DNA from: Oxyruncus cristatus
Taxonomy: Eukaryota; Chordata; Aves; Passeriformes; Cotingidae
Assembly: GCA_013399855.1 (NCBI GenBank)
Contig: VXAY01006786.1
Coordinates: forward strand, 124,001-188,000
Reading direction: 5' to 3'
Length of the DNA stretch: 64,000 nucleotides
The notes under the pieces: generated by a model
What the model was told of the DNA's origin: nothing
What the model saw: only the letters and a program-made list of their open reading frames with translations
Databases searched by the model: none
Made by a program: the position numbers and the translations under genes
Shown: positions 12,457 to 25,256 of the stretch, one piece after another
Layout: the number at the start of each line of letters is the position of its first letter
Numbering within the stretch: the first letter of the stretch is position 1

Positions 12457-15229
12457 CAGCTTCTTTACAGTAGTAGTTGCTTCCAAATGAATGGATCTGA
12501 TTTTCTTTCTCATATTTGCAGGGCAAGAAAGGACTCTTCAGTTTCTCTCCCCTTCTGTTCAAGTTTATTAGGTTTTGTCATTCCAAAAACAGTGTTTCTC
12601 ATTCCTTGAGTTACAAATCCTTACTGAACTTTCTAGTAGGGGTAATAGATTTTTATTCTGCATTGCACACTGTGCTGTTATCAGCTCTCAGTTTGGAGCT
12701 GTGACTTCTGTTCTGCAAGGTCTTGCCCTTTTTTCAGCCTTCAAAGAGGTACAGGGAGCAGGAGCATGACCATCTAAACTCTCAGCTTATGTCTCACAGC
12801 GTTGTAACACATGACTTTGTTATTCTTCCATAGTTTATATACTGCTCTCATCAGAGCCTGACCTCGGGTTGACTTTCAAGTTTACAATATTTATATCTAA
12901 AGAAGCTGAACCAAAGTAAGATCGAAACATAAAAGTAGACAAGCTGCCGTAACCTGGAATGACTTCTAAATACACTGACTCACCAGGCACCCCATTAAGA
13001 AAAAGGACTGAGTGGATTTTTCTTGTTCTTAGTTCTGCTTTAGAAAACCTTTTCAGAGCTTGTTTTCCTTAAATTTTATCTTCACAGTCAAACTCTGTAC
13101 TGTTCTGACTTTAAAAAAAAGACTCAACATTCAAACTTGGCCAGAAGAGAGACAAAATTATCCCTTTTTTTCTCCCTTAAAAAATATATATACAAAGCTT
13201 TGGAATATAACAAAGCAAACATTTTAAGCCAGCAAGCAATACCAATTGCAAAGTAGACTAAATCTAGGCCTTGTAATAAAGCTGTTCTTTAAAACAAATT
13301 AACAAACACAACACCCAAATCTTTGTTCTCTGCCTAATAAATTGTTCTCTGCCCTGTTGCCCCGTTGCCCCTATTCTGCTAGTCTGAGAAGTGCTTTTTT
13401 TTGTGTTTTGGGAGTTTGATGGGCTACTATCTGTGCAGCACTGATTCTCTCCAGCATCTGTCTTTGCTCCACTGCAATGGCTGCACAGGGTCTGGTGCAG
13501 AATCCTCATGGAGATGCCCAGCATTGACTTGTTCACATGCACCAGTCAAGAGCTTATTAAGTGGCTCACTGTTTTGAGTTACTTGTTTTCAGTGCATTGC
13601 TTTCGTGAAGCAAAGAAGTAGGAGGTGAGGCTAAGCTGACTGACAGAAGAAATGGAGATCCTAATGCAGCAGGTGGGATACGAAAAAGGAAGCTGGTTAA
13701 TCTCCTGAACTATTGACCAAAGTGTGCCTGTGTTTTGTGCCCAGTAAGGCCTGTGTCCCTTGAGATTGTTTACAAGCTGTGATCTATGGCCTAGTCTGAG
13801 CTCATCTTGAGAGGCATTTGCAAAACTGAAGACTATTCTAACCAAATGATCTGTTGGAAGCCATGGGGTTGCTAGTCTGTATCTTACAAAGTCAGTGCAG
13901 ACTCAGAAACACAGTAATGGCAGCCTTAGTTTAGAAACTTCAGATATTTATTGTTACCACGGTCCCAAGTTGTCCTTTAAGGAACATTTAGTGACAGCTG
14001 GTATCAGAACTTCATTGCGGTCAGAAGTTCAATTAGGAATGGGGGAGTCTGAGCTTAATGTAACTCTCGGCCTATCTATTTCTATTAGCCCAGCAGTTTT
14101 CAACTCTCATTATGACATTTTGCATCTAGACAGATTTCCTGGCTTTTGATGAGATTTCATTCTTCAATCTAGATGACGCAGGAGATGTCTGAGATGTAAC
14201 TACTGAACTCATGAGAAAACAGGTTTTAAACCTGAAAGCATTTAAGTCAAACGGAGTTAGTGATACAAAAAATGAAGGGCAGTATGCTGCCAAAACCATA
14301 TTGGTGACTGAGGATTTCAACCACTGTTGAAAAATTACAGTCCTGCTGCTTACAGTGTAAGTGTATATTATAGATATACCCTGCATAGAGTAATATATAC
14401 TTAGAAGAAGAATGTAAGTACTTCAGTAATGTAGAATGAAAATGTGCCATTTGAAACTGCTTCACTTGTCATCCCTGGGTGGATGTATGCTTCTGTAATA
14501 AAAAGCCCATACAGAGAAATTCAGCGTACAGCTTGTCCTGTAGTCCAAGCTTGGCAGCTGACAACAGATTAGATTTTTCCAGAAAACTATAGGAAAAGTT
14601 GGGTTTTAGGTGCAGGAAATATATAACTAATGAGTACAACTTAAAACTCTTCAGTCAGCAGCAGAGAAAGAGAAAAGTTCAGAAGGAAACTCAAAACGAA
14701 TGAGCAGCCAAAATGGAGAGGGAGGCTAAGAAGGGAAGCAATTTAAATAGATCAGGAGGATTATGCCAGAGTGAAGAAGGTATCTCTTATACACCAAAAC
14801 TTTTTTCCTCCTCCATTATCCTTCTGCATTATAGTATTTCTTGTCAACTAGTGAGGGAAGGAGGAAGAGGTGGTAATGAAAATAGCTGGTTTAGATTTCT
14901 TTTTTTCTCTTTAGGTGTTTGATTCCCGCAGCATTGCCTGGCTCATGGAAATTGGTACTGACAGGCTGAGCAACAGTGAGGGAACGGGAGTTAATCTCTT
15001 GAATGACCTCTTAACTCGGGCATTGCCAATATAGAAATTAATTAGAGGTCTTTCAAGTAATTGAGATCCATTACTATTACTTAATAGACCACAGTGCACA
15101 GAAATCCTTCATTCTTTCTTGAACTAATAAGGTATGTGTTCCTATAAATCATTTATATGGCACCATAAATACATGCTCTGTGTGCCAAGTGGTGCTGGCT
15201 AAGGTGCCAGAGGTGGTGCTTCCTGGGAG

Positions 15230-15301
15230 GCAATGGGAGCTGGCAGGGACCCAGCAGATGCAATGGGAGCTGCCTGTCTGCCTGCCGCTGGCACAGGCAG
15301 C
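15230..15301. repeat. Short spaced duplication (13 bp, 30-bp period) plus 9-bp hairpin
   Basis: The 13-base word GCAATGGGAGCTG occurs at 15230-15242 and again at 15260-15272. The second copy overlaps the left arm of a 9-bp inverted repeat, GCTGCCTGT at 15269-15277 and its complement at 15293-15301, with a 15-base loop. The block is distinctly more GC-rich than its surroundings. No RNA family is recognised. Confidence 0.6.
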
Positions 15302-18300
15302 ATGGCACTGGGGCTCTGGGCAGCCTTTTCAGTGGGCTTTCATTAAAGCACTGCCTGAGTAGCCATAAATATGCATCAGGTATGGGATGCGACCCTGCCT
15401 TTGACTATGTGAGCGAGCCACCACGGTGGCCCCCATGTAACTGCCCCTCAGTCTACTGTAATGGAAACCAGGCACTGCAAACTGCCTCCTGTGCGTGTGC
15501 TTCTTGCCTCGGAGACTTTAGGAATGGTATAAATGACAGCATTTAGCAGTCAGACAGCACTTTTTACCTTCCAAGCTGCATATGAACATTAAGTAGTAAA
15601 CGTGTTACCATAAACATGACAAATGGAGATAGAAATAGCACAGTTGGGGTGAAATTGGTAAGTGACTCAGCTTGAAACTTTGGTGAGCAGAGATATGATC
15701 CAAGCTCAAGCTGCACTGACTGAGAGAGATGCAAAAGAGGATCAATAAGAAATAGCAGACCACTGCTCTGCAGTTGGATGGTTTCTAATTCAGTGTCAAA
15801 CTTTGTCCTCAAATGTAGCACCGGTAGCTGGGGAGGATGGGGCAGGAATTTAGCTCTTCCTTCTTGTTCGTGCAGTGCTAGCAGGTCACTCATGCTTCTT
15901 GTTATGTCAGTGTGGGACTTCCACCACAACAAAGTGTGCCCCAGCATTTGTGACTCTTTACCAATTTTATGTAGGAGTAAGCTGTGGGAGATAAGAGCTG
16001 TATGTGCAGTCCTGACAACTTCCACAGACCTGAGCTGTGGTCTGGAAACAGTGGTACTGCGGCACTGTAGAGCCTCAAAGAAGCTGCAAAACTGACTGGG
16101 GAAGCTCTGTGAATAATGAAATGGTGAGATTAGGCTGTGGATGAGCTTCTGTCAGTGCCTACAATAGTGGGTTTAAAGCTGGCTTGACATATTTACTTTG
16201 CATTGCATTTCTGTCCCAGGGAATAGATTCACAGAAGACCTGGAGAACTTGCTGAAGGTTGTAAATGCAAAATTTCCACGTGTTTTGGAAGAGTATTCCA
16301 CTGTAAACCTTCTGGGGTTTAAAGACAGACCAGAGGAAATCTTTTGAACTAGTAAGAGTTGAAATTCAGGAAAACATTCAGGAAAAGGAATGAATATGCC
16401 TACCCTGTTCCTTTCCTTCCCTTAATGGTCACTTGTGGCCATAAGTGTCAGCATTAGGATGTCAATTTAAATGGACTCTTGTTTTGGAGTCTTATGGCCA
16501 TTCTTTTGTTTTGGTGTCAAGGGATCCCCTAGCAGTGAAATTACCTCTGAGAGGGCCTGGCCAGTCATCAGGTGGCAGCAACTGAGCTACTGGGGGCTTT
16601 TCAGCCGTTCTCAGTTGCCAGTGGTGAGGAATGACAACTCCCTGTCTCTCCAAACCTAGCAACTTTTCTTTTTCCCCCAAGAACTCCCTTTCAAAAGAGC
16701 ATTAGAGATGCTGTTTTCAAACACTTAGCAATGATTTTGTCTAATGCTGGCTTCTGTACATGCCTGGCACCATTGAGTATGTGCCTCTTGACCAATTAAA
16801 CTGTAAGCCAGAAGGGTGGGATTCAGAAAGATACCCTGTTTTTTCAGAAGGGGCACTGATGCATCTGAGGGACCAGGACTGGGGTGAGTGTTAATGTTGT
16901 TATAGCTTTCAAGAATTTGACTAAAATACAGATTGCAGATGGGATCCAGTAGCTGGTTTTCCTGGCAATGATTTAGTGGCTGTTAACAGGAGGTGTACAG
17001 CCAGATTTGGGGGTTTGTTTGGATTTTTTTTTCTACCAATAACAGTCACATGTTTCTCCAGATCATTCATAAAACACATTAAAAAAAATACATCCAAGAG
17101 TGAAGTTGTACAGAATCGCCTCTGACATGGCTCTGGCTCATGTCTGTGTTTCCAGCTGGCTCTTGAGAACTTTACTTAGTTGGGCTTTATTCAAAGTAGT
17201 GTGTTGATTTTTCTGTTTTGTCCTTCAGCGTGCTTAATTTGGCTAAGGAACTTACTGATGAAAGACCATTAGGACTGGATTTATCAGATCATAGAGTTTG
17301 TTCCTGAGATCCTGGGACTCAGGAAGTTTACCTGGTGAAGGTAGACATTTTTGGTTCAAAGCCATATTTTGCCACAGGTATAGTAGATTTATATTTGTCT
17401 CCCATTTGTCTTACTATCAAGTCCTTAATAATCAGGAAATAAGTATTCCAGGACTTCCTTCCTACAATCTCTACTGATAGAGCTGGTCTGCAGTATTTTG
17501 TTTTGTATGAAATTTTTAAATAGTCCTGGAGACAGAAAGCAACTGAGCAGGGAGTAAGTACTTTATAACCTGGAGTGGAGACATTCCCCTGAGAAAGACA
17601 GGATGCGGTTTGAAGCTCTTTCCAGCAGAGGGGAGGTATCCCCAAACCAGTTGATATTTTTTAGAAGAGATAAGGAAAACTAATACATTTATATCACCTG
17701 GAAAATCTTGAAAAAGATTGAAAGTATTTGGCAGTGTCAACCCAAATGCACAACTTTGAAACAGCTTTCCTTCTTTCCCAGCAAATTTTCTAGGTTTGTT
17801 TCTTTTTTACATAGTTCTAATGGAGAAATTGATGTGTAAGTGCTGAGTGAGTGGGAAATTCTTGTTACTATCCATTAGAATTTGATTTGTACATTTCTAA
17901 ATAAGTACTGTACTCTTACAAACGATTCAGACTAATTAGCAGACAGGGAGTTTGAAAAGCAGATGTTATTTATGAAAGGCGATAGACAGGAACTTATGGA
18001 GAATAGTTTGGAACCAAAGAATAGAAGCAGAGAGACCAGCAAACAATCTGGTGGTTTTTTTCTTCTTCTACTAAATTTAGAAGGCAAAGCTGCATTTTTC
18101 CAGTGCTGTCAAAAGTGAAGTGCCTTATAAAATGGAAGAGATTTAAAGTAACTCACAAATAAATAGCTGCTGTAGCTAGAGGGAAGGAATTGCTTAGAAA
18201 AAAAAGAAGAAAAAGAAATGCTGCAGTCTGAAAGAGACTTAGCTGAGTCTAAATATGAACTTTAAGGTCACTGAGACTTTTTTCTTGAAATCCTACATGC

Positions 18301-21014
18301 AACACTGTAGAAGCCAGAAAAGGGAAATTCACTTCTAATCCACAATATAGTGAAGGTGTTCCTTTAGCATTTTAATTGAGTCTTGGTCACCATCAGCAGC
18401 AAATCAAAACCAGTAAATCAGATTTCTGACATGAACAGAAGTGTTGAGTAATATGCCTCAATCTTTCTGGTTAAAAATTAAAACATTGTTGGAATGTCTT
18501 TGCAGGAAAGCACGTAGATGGGATTTTGGAGTTGTCATTTCTTTATCTGTCACAAGCATTGAAACAATTATTCTTTACTTGGATGTTTTTAATTTTGCAG
18601 TTTTAAACTATGTCTTTTATTTCTCATATCTTCTCAAGGTCTCAAAATTAGGAAGATACAATGCTAACAGAGTAGTCATTGTTATGAATGCCTTTGCCAT
18701 AACAAAGCGGGGACAGAACTAAAAATTGTGAGGCTTTCTGAGCAAGGAAGTGTGCAGATGCCTGATGAGAAAGGGTTTGACTAGCTTAGAATTCAGTAGG
18801 TAGGAGAAAAAACACAGCACTTACAGTGGACCAAAACAAAGTATCCCAAAATTATGATTTTCCTTATGCTATGAAAACCATTTTTCAAGTTTCATAGAGG
18901 CGTGAAAATCCCCTTGAACCACGGATGTTACATTTCCTTCTGTCTTTCTTTCCACAAAAGTCAAAGTTTAAAATTAACAAGATGGAACCAGCCTGTATTT
19001 TCCCCTGTTGATTGAAATGGGAGCAGGAGTGGACCTTCACTTTGCAATTCAGACAAGTCTTGACTAATTGAAGCTACAGACACGTATATTTATAGCAAAG
19101 GTCAGAAGCTGAATTGTTAATACTCACCCATAATTAAAGAACCTGAGTTAAATTTGGTAAGGAAATATCATCTCCTACCTTGCCGCAGCAGCTAAGCTTT
19201 ATTGAAAAGCCTAATGCATTTTACACCACTGCAGAAAATTGGAGCTTGAAGTTTTGATTCATGTCCCGAGCTTAGCTTGCAATTAGCAGTCCTCAGATAA
19301 TGTACTGCAAATCTTTCTAATAAACCCACAGAGCTTGTTTTTTGTTGAAAGCATTGGGTTGACAGAAGGCTGTTTTCCTCAATGCCGGTGCTTTTACAAG
19401 CTGTGTATGCTGTAAACATGTTGTTAATGTGACAAAATTGTTTACTTGCTCATTAAGGAACCGCGCGTTAATGACTGGGAGAACCAGCGGTGTTACAGCT
19501 GAGTCAATAACAACAGGGCCCAGGATGTGAAAACAGTAGGTTTACAGTACAGTGAGCTAAAGAGACAGGCCACCTCACAGATCATCAGAAACGGCTGGCT
19601 CTTGAAAGTCTTCTTTCATGGATTTCTGCGGTAAGTGGGTAGTTAGGACAAAAAAAGGTGAGCATGACAGAACACTACCGGTGTAGATCTATACAAAGCT
19701 ACTGGAAGAAGTGTCTTGTAATTTTGCGGTTCCTTTAAAGAGAAGTTGAAGTGCAAACAAGCTGACTGAGAACACGCCTGAGTGGAAGACCCAAGATGTT
19801 TTCTAGGACCTTAGTTCTTTCCGTTTTTAAGAAGGAAAGCTTGTTCAGGTACTGGTAGCTACATGGTGGGGATTAGAACTTCTGCTGTCTCCTTAAGGGA
19901 ACCTGTGCATCTGTCACACATATCTGCCTGTCTGTGGCTAGAGGGTTTACCCCTCAGACTGCAGAAGCAGCATTGTGAAATTTGATTTGATATCAAGGTT
20001 GTACCCTTGAAATCTCACCTCCTATCTTCAGCCCTATCACTGTCTAGTAAGGTACTACCTCTCCTTGCAAACCTTCCTTCTGTGAAACCCAGGTCATAGT
20101 CATTATCCCAATAATACTGAAGGGAGAAATGCTCCTGTGAGCAAATTACTAGAAAGATACAGAATCCGATTTGCCAAGTCTCTCTTGAAATTTGTGGGCT
20201 CCTTGAACAGGCCCTGGCAAGAGTATTTGAAGTAAATACTCTCCAATGAAAAAAAAAAAAATTGCCTCTAGTTTATCATTCTGTAATAATTCCAATCAAC
20301 TGCCGTGACAGCATGATACTGAAAGTGATTAACATTTCACACTCTACCAAACAAAAACATAAGTTCCTCTGTTAGTACTCCCTACTGCACAGTAGTTCTA
20401 TTAGACTGGTTTCCTCAGCTTCACCCACCTCCCAGGCTTTTTCTCCATTTTCTTCTCTCCGATCTGGCCAGAACCTCCAACAAACGTCCTCTCCTGAAAC
20501 ACAAAAACAGCAATTCATCAGAGCAGTGCTTGTGAAGCATATATCATGACAAACATTTCGTTCGGCATTCAAAACAAACCCCATTCTTCCATTCTTCCAA
20601 GTTTTACCGTCCCACTTGGAAAAGTACCCATGTTACTTTCTCTTTTGGCGAGCTCCTCAAATACTTCCCTTATTTGACCACCAGTAAAAACCAGAAGTAT
20701 CAGTAAAATTCACGAGAAGATCTCTTCTCATGTTGTCTCCAAACAGATTCCACAGCCCATGTGAATCAGGAAGACTTCTGAAAATTGCTTAAAATTTCAA
20801 ACCTTTCTCTGAGTTCACTCATCCCTGCAGAGCTCGTAGTATCAGAAGTAGGAAACTTGAAAGAGTAGAGACTACTCCTTTATTACTACTATTAATAGTG
20901 CTATTAGTAAGTGGGAAAATGGTTCTGGTGCATTTGTAGAATTTTAGGTGGTCTGAAAACTCCACACAGCGCATACTAGGGTAACCACACAGAGGCGTCA
21001 GAAAAAGGCCATTT

Positions 21015-21325
21015 TGGATTAGTGGGTAGAGGTCAATGATGTGAAGTTCAATATGGCAAAGTGCCAGATCCTGCACTTGGGTCGCAATGACCCCACACAC
21101 CAATACAGGCTGGGGAAAGTGGAAAATGACCTGGGGGTGTTGGTTGGCAATGGCTGTACATGAGCCAGCAGTGTGCCCACGTGGCCAAGAAGGCCAATGG
21201 CATCCCGGCTTGTGCCAGAAATAGTGTAGCCAGCAGGACCAGGGAAGTGATTCTTCCCTTTACTCAGCACTTGTGAGGTTGCACCTCATGTACCATGTCC
21301 AGTTCTGAGCCTCTCAAATCAGTTA
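21015..21325 (+). mobile_element. CR1 LINE, truncated internal fragment (C-terminal part of ORF2)
   Basis: Conceptual translation gives pieces typical of the segment just downstream of the CR1 reverse transcriptase core: a KFNMAKCQILHLGRND-like stretch near 21045-21095, then LGVLVG, then a segment matching CR1 residues for '[18 protein letters not shown]' in degraded form. The equivalent region is better preserved in the large CR1 copy at 55223-55560. Frames are broken by stops and indels. The copy stops near 21320, well before the CR1 3' tail, so it is truncated at both ends. Orientation is plus. Confidence 0.88.
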
Positions 21326-23703
21326 CAACCTAGATCTTAAAAATACAGTGTTATATGTATTTATAGACTGATGGAACTCAGAGTAGGGAACAGAGGGATG
21401 TTTGCATTTAGGATTTTTTTCACCCCCCATGAGCTTATGTTATAAGTTTAAGCTTGAGAATGAAGAGGAAAGGAGGAAAGAAAGACAAGTCAAGCCTTTC
21501 AAACAGTCAAATCTCAGTTTCAATCAAAGAATGAATTAATAGTCTATGTGCTCCTCAGAGAACTTCCCACCACTGGGTATGGATGCAGGGATACCACAAA
21601 AGCTATGAAGAATTTCTTGAAAGCTGAGGAACAAGTATATCCTGCCAGCAAGCCTCCGAGGGCACTTTGATTTTGATGTCCCTCACAACAAAAAAATACT
21701 TGGCTCATCCATTTTAGGGAAGCAGCATAAAACTCATAGACAGAAACAATATTAATAAGACTTTATTATGCAGTGGAGATGAAAGTTTGGCATAGCAAAT
21801 AAATAGTCCGCATCAGGTAAGGTGAAAAATGGAGCCACAGCTCTGAGAAGTCTCAGGTTCTTATGTGGTCTTTAAGCTTTTTCATGTCAAAGGGAAAAAT
21901 GAAGCTTTTTTTAAAGCTCTGCAAGTTTCAGTTTTCATGAAGCTAAATTGAGATAAATCTGAAAATTTTTATAACTTTAAAAGAGCACTTACTAAAATGT
22001 TCCTGTCATTCACAGTAATATGCAGTGAGTCAACTTGTTCCACACAGTGACCTTAACTTTTCTCATATTCCAGCAGATTTTATACAATCCCAGGAGTGTA
22101 GGTACAGTCCTGAATATCATTGTCATTCTGGCCCACCACTCTGGTTTCTGGCAAAATACTACTTTCTGAATACTATGTCTGTTAATTCTTTCTTTGTGTA
22201 AGAATTAGATGCACATACTGTCTAGTTCCTTGTAGAGAACCAATGAATTTTATTTGTATTTTCAGAGACAAAAAAATCAAAGAAGATAGCAACTTGGTGA
22301 TTCCAACTGAGATAGTAATTAAGATAAAATGATGATGTTACTAGCACATTTGAAGAAGCCTGGAGGAATTAGCATAGCTTCCAGGAAACAGATATGGAAA
22401 GAAATATTCCTTATTAGTAAACATGAAAATATTGTATTTTTACCAAGTGTGATGGAAAACTGATACAACTCTCTGAGTTTGGATGGTAAGTAGGGTGAAT
22501 GAGTTAAGAGGAGCTGAAAATAGAGTTTGCAGGGCAACTGGGGAATGAATGAATTTTTACAAAAAATTATTTTTTTTTACAAAAAATGGGTGTTTCTGTT
22601 GTTATTCAAAATTTTAATACATCCCTTTATTTTAAGTCATTCAGGTTTATGGTTACCAGCTAACTACAAGAAGAAATAATAGTCCAAATTGTCCTTGGAG
22701 TCATTAACTGTACCTTTCTGTCTATTCCCTAAGAAGATGCCCTGGATTTAAAAACTATGTATTAGCACAAGTAAGAAAAAAAGCCAGCTTATTTTAATGA
22801 CAGTGACACTCCTTTCCTTCAGCTTGTGCAGAAGGCAGACAGCTCATTTCATTCCCATCAGTGGTATTCCACCAGCTTCCTTGTGAGTTCAGCACTCCAT
22901 TTGGCTTATCCTACCAATCTTCTTGGGCCTCCCATTTCTGGGCTGCAACACCACCATCCACGAGAAGTTGGGTAAGAACTGAATTAATATGACATTGCTA
23001 AAGTATCAAGCATCGGTGGTCAGTTTTAGCCATTTGTCTTCAAGGTATTTGTTTTGATAGATGGTGGTTTAACTTTTGGTTTTGTAATATGGTCTTTGTA
23101 GAAGTTATTTGAAGCTTTCAGTGGAATAATAGAAGAGAAGGGAGTAGAGCTGCTGAGGAACAGGCACTTTGTGGCTAAGAAGCAATTTCCTTATTTTTTT
23201 TAAAAGTCTGCTTTGAATGGCTATAGGAGAGCTTACAGACAAAATGATTGAGCCTGTTTTCTCTGTGATAACTGCTGGTGAGGAGGCCTTGGAGTCAGTG
23301 ATTTTGCTTTTCTCTTGTCTACACGTTTGTTTCAAAGGCAGTCTATGTGAAGTCCACAGAAACATGCCACAGCAGCGTGTTAAGGTTCTAGGTGTGCTCA
23401 GCTTCATGATACTGGACATGCGGTGGAGACCAGAGCCAGAGAAGTCCTGTTGCAGGCTCACTAAATGGGAAGAGCAATGACTGGATTGAGACCAGAAAGA
23501 CACAAGACACAGTCAGTGGGTTGATTCCCTTCCCTATCCCCCTTTCCACCTCCTTCCCCCACTTTGATACCAGTTGGACCCAGAGCTGCTTTCTGTGAAA
23601 GTGACTGTAAAAAGCTGCCCAAAAATGTTTTATTTAGGAAGATGAATATATTGTGAAGCTGCAAAAGAAAAGAGTACCTCATTAAGAGCACCCAAGGATA
23701 TGG
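21326..23703. other. Unique non-coding DNA between CR1 fragment and LTR
   Basis: No gene or repeat is recognisable. A minus-strand open frame at 23105-23503 (132 codons) has no identifiable domain and is overlapped by a plus-strand frame, so it was not called. The stretch 23520-23570 is pyrimidine-rich. Confidence 0.55.
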
Positions 23704-23708
23704 CATCC
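23704..23708. repeat. Left target-site duplication CATCC of the solo LTR
   Basis: CATCC directly precedes the LTR and is repeated exactly at 24564-24568 just after it. Five bases is the usual duplication length for ERVL-type elements. This indicates a single integration event with no later rearrangement across the ends. Confidence 0.75.
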
Positions 23709-24563
23709 TTTGGTGGGTTAACCCTCCTGGTTGGATGCGAGGTGCCCACCAAAGCCACTCTATCACTCCCCTTTGCAACTGGACAGGAAACAGAAATTGT
23801 AGCAGAAGAGTCATGAGTTGAGATAAGGACAAGGAGAGGGGGGTCCTCCCACAGGAGACAGTTCTCCACAGGCTTCTTCAACATGAGTCCTTCCCACGGG
23901 CCATAGTTCTTCACAAACTTCTCCAGCATGGGTCACTCTTCTACGGGGTGCAATCCTTCAGGCATATCCTGCTCCAACATAGGTCTCCCACAGGGTTGCA
24001 AGTCCTGCCAGCAAACATGCTCCAGTGTGGGCTCCTCTCTCCATGGGTCTTGCAGGTCCCTGCCAGGACCCTGCTCCAGCACAGGTTTCCCATGGGATCA
24101 CAGCCCTCTCTCAGGCATCCACCTGCTATAGCGTGGGGTCCTCCACAGGCTGCAAGTGAATCTTTGCACCCCTGTGGACCTCCATGGGCTGCAGAGGCAC
24201 AGCTGCTTCACCATGGTCTTCACCACAGGCTGCACGGGTCAGCTCCAGTGCCAGGAGAACCGCCTTCCCCTCCTTCTCCACTGACCTTGATGTCTGCAGA
24301 GCTCTTTCTCTCACATATTCTCACTCCAGTCTTCTCTGGCTGCAACTTCATCCGCACAGTAACTTTTTTTCCTTTCTTAAATGTGTTATCTCAGAGGCAC
24401 TACCACCATTTCTGATTGGCTCAGCCTTGGCCAGCAGCAGGTCTGTCCTGGAGCCGGCTGGCATTGGCTCTGCTGGATGTGGAGGAAGCTTCCAGCAGCT
24501 TCTCACAGAAGTCACCTCCGTAGCCACCCCACTACCAAAACCTGGCCACACAAACCCAATACA
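23709..24563. mobile_element. Solo LTR of an avian endogenous retrovirus (ERVL-type), 855 bp
   Basis: The left edge (TTTGGTGGGTTAACC) and right edge (CAAACCCAATACA) match the two ends of a repetitive avian LTR family I recognise from songbird and other bird genomes, where the edges are TG/CA-type inverted termini. The left end shows one change from TG to TT. The middle is a run of similar phrases rich in 'TGCTCCAGCATGGGT' and 'CCACAGGCTGCA' words, which is characteristic of this family. A perfect 5-bp duplication flanks the element. No internal gag-pol-env sequence is present, so recombination between two LTRs has removed the provirus body. Transcriptional orientation was not settled because no convincing TATA and poly(A) pair is visible on either strand. 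Open frames crossing it on either strand (for example 24184-24729) are not genes. Confidence 0.87.
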
Positions 24564-24568
24564 CATCC
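24564..24568. repeat. Right target-site duplication CATCC of the solo LTR
   Basis: Exact copy of the five bases at 23704-23708, immediately after the LTR terminus AATACA. Confidence 0.75.
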
Positions 24569-24935
24569 ATTACTGTAGCTGCTGCAGGTTTGATTACCCT
24601 CTCACTGAAGTGTTTGCTCAGGATGAATCATTTACTATTACTAGAAGTTACACTTTCCAGTCTGAATCATATATTTGCACCTCTGAGGTCTCCCTAGGCA
24701 ATCAGATGGAAAAGCCCCTGATGCATTAGCAACAAGGAGGAAATCATGGGCAAAACTCTGACCCATTCAGAGAAAATGAACTGCTTATAGCTAAAATAGG
24801 CCACCCTGAAAACAAAACATGACAGTAAACTACCAGAATAAGTGGTATGCCTCAAACTATTTATTCAAACACTTCTAACAAGTTGCTCCAGTTCCCATTC
24901 ATTCACTTGCCCCTAATATGATTATAACAGTCCTT

Positions 24936-25256
24936 TCGTCTCTACAGCTTCCTGAGGAGGAGACACGGAGACAAAGGTACCCAGCAAAAGGACATATGGG
25001 AATGGATCAAAGCCATGCCAGAGGAGGTTCAGATTGGACATTAGGAAGCATTTCTCTACTGAGAGAGTGGTCAAACATTGGACCAGTCTTCCTAGAGAGG
25101 TGGTTGATGCCCCAAGTCTATCAGTTTTTAAGAGACATTTGGACAATGCTCTTAACAACCTTCTCTAACTTCTGGTCAGCCCTGAAGTGGTCAGGCACTT
25201 GGACTAGATGATCATTGTAGGTCAATTCCAACAGAAACAGTCTATTCTATTCAAGT
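24936..25256 (+). mobile_element. CR1 LINE 3' end, 5'-truncated copy
   Basis: The fragment shows, in order, the CR1 features of the last part of ORF2 and the 3' UTR: a GGACATTAGGAAGCATTTCT segment near 25036, then the equivalent of 'GAGAGGTGGTTGATGCCCC' near 25095, and the end segment 'GGACTAGATGATCATTGTAG' followed by 'TTCCAACAGAAACAGTCT'. The tail ends in a short ATTCT-type repeat at about 25247-25256, as CR1 does in place of poly(A). It is 5'-truncated and many substitutions separate it from the other copies in this window, so it belongs to a different or older subfamily. Confidence 0.9.

Larger units (their letters stand above)
7986..21014. other. Unique non-coding DNA, no gene recognised
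   Basis: This 13-kb stretch has no recognisable exon series, RNA gene or transposon. The longest open frame is on the minus strand at 15564-16025 (153 codons). It contains no domain I recognise and is overlapped on the plus strand by another open frame. Simple-sequence tracts at 12.4 kb, a short duplication and hairpin at 15.2 kb, and an isolated poly(A)-type signal at 11.97 kb are listed separately. The region is compatible with a gene desert or a large intron. Confidence 0.55.

Noticed and set aside
15564..16025. 153-codon minus-strand frame
   Set aside because: No recognisable family, and a plus-strand frame of 105 codons overlaps it. Its length is within what a 64-kb window can give by chance.
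23105..23503. 132-codon minus-strand frame next to the LTR
   Set aside because: No domain or catalytic motif is visible, and the LTR is a clean solo insertion, so this is not proviral coding sequence.
24184..24729. 181-codon plus-strand open frame
   Set aside because: It runs through the solo LTR and out of its right end. The composition follows LTR phrases, and no protein motif is present.
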